Source: Paenibacillus terrigena DSM 21567
GTDB lineage: Bacteria > Bacillota > Bacilli > Paenibacillales > Paenibacillaceae
Assembly: GCF_000374845.1 (NCBI RefSeq)
Contig: NZ_KB895417.1
Span: 125,661 to 189,660, forward strand
Direction: 5' to 3'
DNA length: 64,000 bases
Positions 60,432 through 64,000 of the stretch are shown in pieces; the first letter of the stretch is position 1; the number at the start of each line of letters is the position of its first letter. The notes below the pieces were generated by a model, which saw only the letters and a program-made list of their open reading frames with translations, had not been told where the DNA came from and made no database searches. A program made the translations under genes and the position numbers.

Positions 60432-63400
60432 ATGAGTACAAAGGCTATTATTTTCTATGATCCATCATTTCCTATCATTCATGCAGAAGGCATTGAAGTA
60501 GAGGAGTTAGCTAAATTCGGCACTGTGGTAGGAGCCGAGGGGCTTGCTTCCGCATTGGAAGGCGTAGAAGGCGGCTGCTTCGTGAATATGCATGCGCCGT
60601 ATTTCCCGAAATCCGCATGGAACGGGATCATTCAGTATTTGAGAAATGGCGGGGGACTTCTAAGCGTCGGTGGTGCGCCGTTCAAACGTCCGGTTCGTCA
60701 TGAGAACGGCGAATGGATCGTGGAAGCGGAGCAAACAGGTTACCATCAGGAATTGTATATTCATGAAGCGCTCAAGGTCGATGCTACGAAAGTAGCACGT
60801 GTGGAGGCATCCGAGGCCTATCCAATGCTTGCCGATCAAGTAGGGCTATTCGATATTGCAGATACATGGAATCTCGTTCCACATACGACGAAGAACGCGG
60901 ATTTGCCGCTCCAGATGGGTTCGGCGGGTACGATGAGCACGCAAATCACCCCATTATTAATCGGGAAGAGCGCGGATGATCGGGAGCTTAGCGCACCGGT
61001 TGTTTTATGGGAGAATTCGCGTGGGACATTCGTGGGATCGCGCTGGATCTTCATCCATATGCCGCTTAGTGCTTCATTCTGGTCGCAAGGCGGTGCGGCA
61101 GTGATTGCGAGGTTGGCAGCGTTCTGCGGCAGAGGTCTGACGGAAATTTCAATTAAACCGAATTATGCCAATTATGAAGCTGGTGAACGTCCAATGCTCA
61201 TGCTTCAGACACAGAACTTGCAGCGCATGATCGCAGGTACTTCGGCTGCTGTGGAGTCATGGACAGTTGATCTTACCTTAGCACGGCATGATGAAGAGAC
61301 AGCTTGCTGGACGCACCACGTGAAAGTGGAAGCTGGAAGTGAGCTTCAGTTCGTGCGCATCCCTGTACCAGTAGAGATTCGCAGCGGCTTCTATCAACTT
61401 CGTTGTGAAGCGATATCGGCTAGCGGTGAAGTACGTGTGCTTCGTCAAGGATTCTGGGGCCATGATGCGGCATTGCTTCGTGAGGGTGAGCCTATCTCCG
61501 CCAATCGGGATTATTTCGTAAAAGATGGACGTCCGCTCCCTGTGGTCGGGATGACTTATATGACATCGGATGTGGCGCGTAAGTTCTTATTCCTGCCGAA
61601 TGTGGACGTCTGGGATCGCGATATGGCACAGATGAAGAAAGCCGGCATCAATTGGATTCGTACGGGCGTATGGACGGCGTATCGAAACATTATGCAAGTG
61701 GACGGTCACGCGTCCGAGGAAGTACTGCGTGCCATCGATGCGTTCATCTTGACGGCGAAGCGTCATGATCTTCAGCTTACCTTTACCTTCTTCTCGTTCA
61801 CACCAGAGACATGGGAAGGCGTAAATCCGTACTTGGATCCGCAAAGCGTCGAAGCACAGAAGCGCTTCATTCGCGCGATTGTTAGCCGTCACCGGGATAC
61901 GGCGAATGTGGACTGGGACTTGATCAATGAACCGTCGATGTTCGCGCCGGAGAAAATCTTCTCGTCAGGCCCTCGTTCTGCACATGATCCTTACGAGCGG
62001 GAAGCGTATCGTACATGGCTAAAAGAGCGTCATGGCTCGATCGAGCTCTTGCAAGAGCGCTGGAATATGTCGCCTGCACAGCTGCCAAGCTTCGATGTGG
62101 TGTTGCCGCCGGAAGAGGAAGAGATCAACTTCGACGTTCAGAATATGCACCAAGGCAAGAAAGGGACACGTTGGTTGGATTACTGCTTGTTCTCGATGGA
62201 GATGCATAATCGTTGGGCAAAGGCGTTGTACGATACCATTAAGGACATTGTTCCGAATCATCTTGTCACGGTAGGTCAGGATGAAGCGCTCGGTGCACAG
62301 CGTCCGTCACCGTTCTTCTATGAAGAAGCAGTTGATTATACGACCGTCCATTCCTGGTGGTTGAATGATCAATTGGTCTGGGATGGGATCTTCGCGAAGA
62401 CGGCGAATAAGCCGAATGTGATTCAAGAGACAGGAATCATGTATGTCGAGACACCGGATGGTCGAGCGAAGCGTTCTGAGCTTGAACTGCGGAGCATCTT
62501 GGAGCGCAAATATGCGTATGCTTTCTCCACGGGCGGTGCAGGTGCCATTCAATGGATCTGGAACACGAACTTCTATATGGATAACGCGAATGAATCGCAT
62601 ATCGGCGCACTGCGTGCCGATGGAACGGAGAAGCCGGAAGCGGATGTATCTTATGATTTCGGTCAATTCATGAACGAGAACCGCGATTTGTTCGAAGATC
62701 GTGCGCTTGAAGACATCGCTGTTATTTTCCCGTATTCGAATGATTTCTCGAATCGGAAGCTGGCATTCGACGCAACGACGCGGATTACACGTGTCATGAA
62801 CTATAGTCTGAAATGGCCGTTCCGTGGGGTTTCGGAATATCACTTGGAAGATTTGCGCGTGAACCCGGCGAAGCTCATCGTGCTGCCGAGTGCGCATAAT
62901 GTGGATGATCAAGCCATGGAACAGCTCGTGGAGATCGTTAAGGAGACCGGTGCGACTTTGTTGATTACAGGTCCTGTAGGCATCGGTGCTTATTGGCAGC
63001 CATCGAACCGCTTGAACGAGCAGTTCGGTGAGCGGACGATTGGCAATGTTCGTCGTGAAGAGATGCTGTTGATCGGTGACAAGCGCTACCGGGTATCTTT
63101 CGGACAGCGCCGCATTGCACAGCTCGCAAAGGAAGTGCCTTCGGTACAACAAGCAACGGACGGGGATGCCATCGTTGAAGTGTCGATCGGCCAAGGCCGG
63201 ATTCTCTGGAGTCCGCTGGCGGTTGAACTGAATGAACGGGATGAGGCTATCGAAGCGTTGTATCGTTATGCAGCAGGCCAAGCAGGTGTAAGTCCTGTCA
63301 TGGAATGGCTTACAGGCAGTGATTTGCCGGGCGTGTATGGTCAGAAGCTGGCGTTCAAGAACGGGAACTTGTATATTTTCGTATCGGAATATGCTTGGGA

Positions 63401-63557
63401 TGCGCCGGTTGAGATCAAAGATCCGATATCAGGTATGACGTATCAATTCACGTTACCAGCAGAGCGCTCGATTCTATTCGCAACGGATCAAGGCGGACAG
63501 CTCGTATCCACTTATCGTCCACAAGAAGTGAACATTGCAGTGAAGGGAAGAGACTAA
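60432..63557 (+). CDS. Paralog of the predicted clan GH-A beta-glycosidase
   Basis: 1041 residues, colinear with and highly similar to the product of 15811-18918 along the whole length. The N-terminal GATase-like domain (NMHAPYFPKSAW), beta-sandwich, TIM barrel and C-terminal Rossmann domain are all kept. Candidate catalytic residues are Glu500 in DLINEPSM and Glu666 in VIQETG. No signal peptide. An AGAGGG ribosome site sets the start. It is followed after 3 nt by a GH38 gene, as in the first locus, but there is no GH125, transporter or intact sensor pair here. Substrate unknown; perhaps a variant of the same mannoside. Confidence 0.8.
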   Translation: MSTKAIIFYDPSFPIIHAEGIEVEELAKFGTVVGAEGLASALEGVEGGCFVNMHAPYFPKSAWNGIIQYLRNGGGLLSVGGAPFKRPVRHENGEWIVEAEQTGYHQELYIHEALKVDATKVARVEASEAYPMLADQVGLFDIADTWNLVPHTTKNADLPLQMGSAGTMSTQITPLLIGKSADDRELSAPVVLWENSRGTFVGSRWIFIHMPLSASFWSQGGAAVIARLAAFCGRGLTEISIKPNYANYEAGERPMLMLQTQNLQRMIAGTSAAVESWTVDLTLARHDEETACWTHHVKVEAGSELQFVRIPVPVEIRSGFYQLRCEAISASGEVRVLRQGFWGHDAALLREGEPISANRDYFVKDGRPLPVVGMTYMTSDVARKFLFLPNVDVWDRDMAQMKKAGINWIRTGVWTAYRNIMQVDGHASEEVLRAIDAFILTAKRHDLQLTFTFFSFTPETWEGVNPYLDPQSVEAQKRFIRAIVSRHRDTANVDWDLINEPSMFAPEKIFSSGPRSAHDPYEREAYRTWLKERHGSIELLQERWNMSPAQLPSFDVVLPPEEEEINFDVQNMHQGKKGTRWLDYCLFSMEMHNRWAKALYDTIKDIVPNHLVTVGQDEALGAQRPSPFFYEEAVDYTTVHSWWLNDQLVWDGIFAKTANKPNVIQETGIMYVETPDGRAKRSELELRSILERKYAYAFSTGGAGAIQWIWNTNFYMDNANESHIGALRADGTEKPEADVSYDFGQFMNENRDLFEDRALEDIAVIFPYSNDFSNRKLAFDATTRITRVMNYSLKWPFRGVSEYHLEDLRVNPAKLIVLPSAHNVDDQAMEQLVEIVKETGATLLITGPVGIGAYWQPSNRLNEQFGERTIGNVRREEMLLIGDKRYRVSFGQRRIAQLAKEVPSVQQATDGDAIVEVSIGQGRILWSPLAVELNERDEAIEALYRYAAGQAGVSPVMEWLTGSDLPGVYGQKLAFKNGNLYIFVSEYAWDAPVEIKDPISGMTYQFTLPAERSILFATDQGGQLVSTYRPQEVNIAVKGRD

Positions 63558-63560
63558 GCG

Positions 63561-64000
63561 ATGGAACAACGTAGAACAGCACATATTATTTCGCATACCC
63601 ACTGGGATCGGGAATGGTACCTCCCTTATGAGAAGCATCATGTACGCCTTGTGGAATTGGTTGATGCTTTGCTGGACAAGCTGGATCAGGATCCGGATTT
63701 CAAAAGCTTCTGCTTTGACGGACAGACGATTATTCTCGAAGATTATTTGCAGGTTCGTCCCGGTCAGCGTGAGCGTCTGACGAAATTTATCCAAGAAGGC
63801 CGAATTATGATCGGCCCTTGGTACATTCTTCAGGATGCGTTCCTGACGAGCGGCGAAGCAAACGTGCGCAATATGCAGGTCGGCCATGAGGATTCGAAGC
63901 GATTCGGCGAGCCGGCGAAAATCGGCTATTTCCCAGATACGTTCGGCCTTGTGGGACAGACGCCGCAATTGATGCAGCAATCAGGCATAACGAACGCATT
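63561..64000 (+). CDS. GH38 family alpha-mannosidase (5' part only)
   Basis: The first 146 residues are visible; the gene continues past the window. It begins MEQRRTAHIISHTHWDREW, with the zinc-site His and Asp, and contains the nucleophile region GYFPDTFGLVGQTPQLMQQS. Similarity to the GH38 gene at 18930 is high over the shared part. It starts 3 nt after the GH-A stop, with AAGGGAAG inside the end of that gene as ribosome site. Expected to be a cytoplasmic alpha-mannosidase of about 900 residues. Confidence 0.93.
   Translation, partial: MEQRRTAHIISHTHWDREWYLPYEKHHVRLVELVDALLDKLDQDPDFKSFCFDGQTIILEDYLQVRPGQRERLTKFIQEGRIMIGPWYILQDAFLTSGEANVRNMQVGHEDSKRFGEPAKIGYFPDTFGLVGQTPQLMQQSGITNA

Noticed and set aside
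62307-63281. 324-codon minus-strand ORF
   Set aside because: It lies antisense inside the second GH-A gene and shows no domain; the same shadow appears broken in the first copy.

Overview
The window comes from a moderate-GC, endospore-forming Bacillota, most likely Paenibacillus or a close relative. The reasons are an Ger-type spore-germination operon, strong AGGAGG-type ribosome sites, YesM/YesN two-component pairs next to LplB/LplC-type sugar permeases, and many carbohydrate-active enzymes. No tRNA, rRNA, prophage, transposase or CRISPR array was seen. The species cannot be named from the sequence alone.

Layout. 1-1720: end of a germination operon (GerAB end, GerAC lipoprotein, small D-type membrane protein). 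1776-7145: housekeeping and accessory genes (SPL-like radical SAM protein, zinc-ribbon protein, WYL regulator, membrane protein, secreted Big2 protein, aldo/keto reductase). 7493-21665: a mannoside-use locus made of a YesM/YesN sensor pair, a cre box, an ABC importer without its own ATPase, then GH125, a large predicted clan GH-A glycosidase and GH38. 21958-26402: an orphan solute-binding lipoprotein, an OmpR-type two-component pair and a membrane protein. 27107-39451: a tight 12.3-kb operon with one ATPase, a 988-residue solute-binding protein carrying carbohydrate-binding-like domains, two separate permease pairs, an NHL/Yip1-like membrane protein and a membrane-anchored DUF5696-type protein. 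An AraC regulator and a metallophosphoesterase follow. 42180-46130: a secreted PL8 lyase with CBM32, cohesin and dockerin modules, preceded by a possible attenuator leader. 46480-47901: an AT-rich patch of zinc-ribbon and membrane genes, partly decayed. 48047-52360: a long Lhr helicase. 52406-59570 (minus strand): NUDIX, DUF2871, MMPL exporter, a 51-bp palindrome array, a two-component pair, ArsR and SRPBCC. 60432-64000: a second copy of the GH-A/GH38 gene pair, with the remains of an AraC-type regulator upstream.

How it fits together. The first locus probably imports mannose-containing oligosaccharides and breaks them down in the cytoplasm, since none of its three hydrolases has a signal peptide. 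Its membrane sensor and carbon catabolite repression would control it. The 27-39 kb operon looks like a second, unusual glycan-capture system. Its ATPase may also energise the first importer, as MsmX does in Bacillus. On the minus strand, the MMPL and DUF2871 promoters share a 45-nt architecture with GTTCAT repeats 11 nt apart, which suggests control by the nearby OmpR-family regulator.

The best candidates for something new are the two-permease importer operon, the two-Rossmann GH-A enzyme family, the 13-palindrome 51-bp array, the shared MMPL/DUF2871 promoter and the orphan terminator leader before the PL8 lyase.
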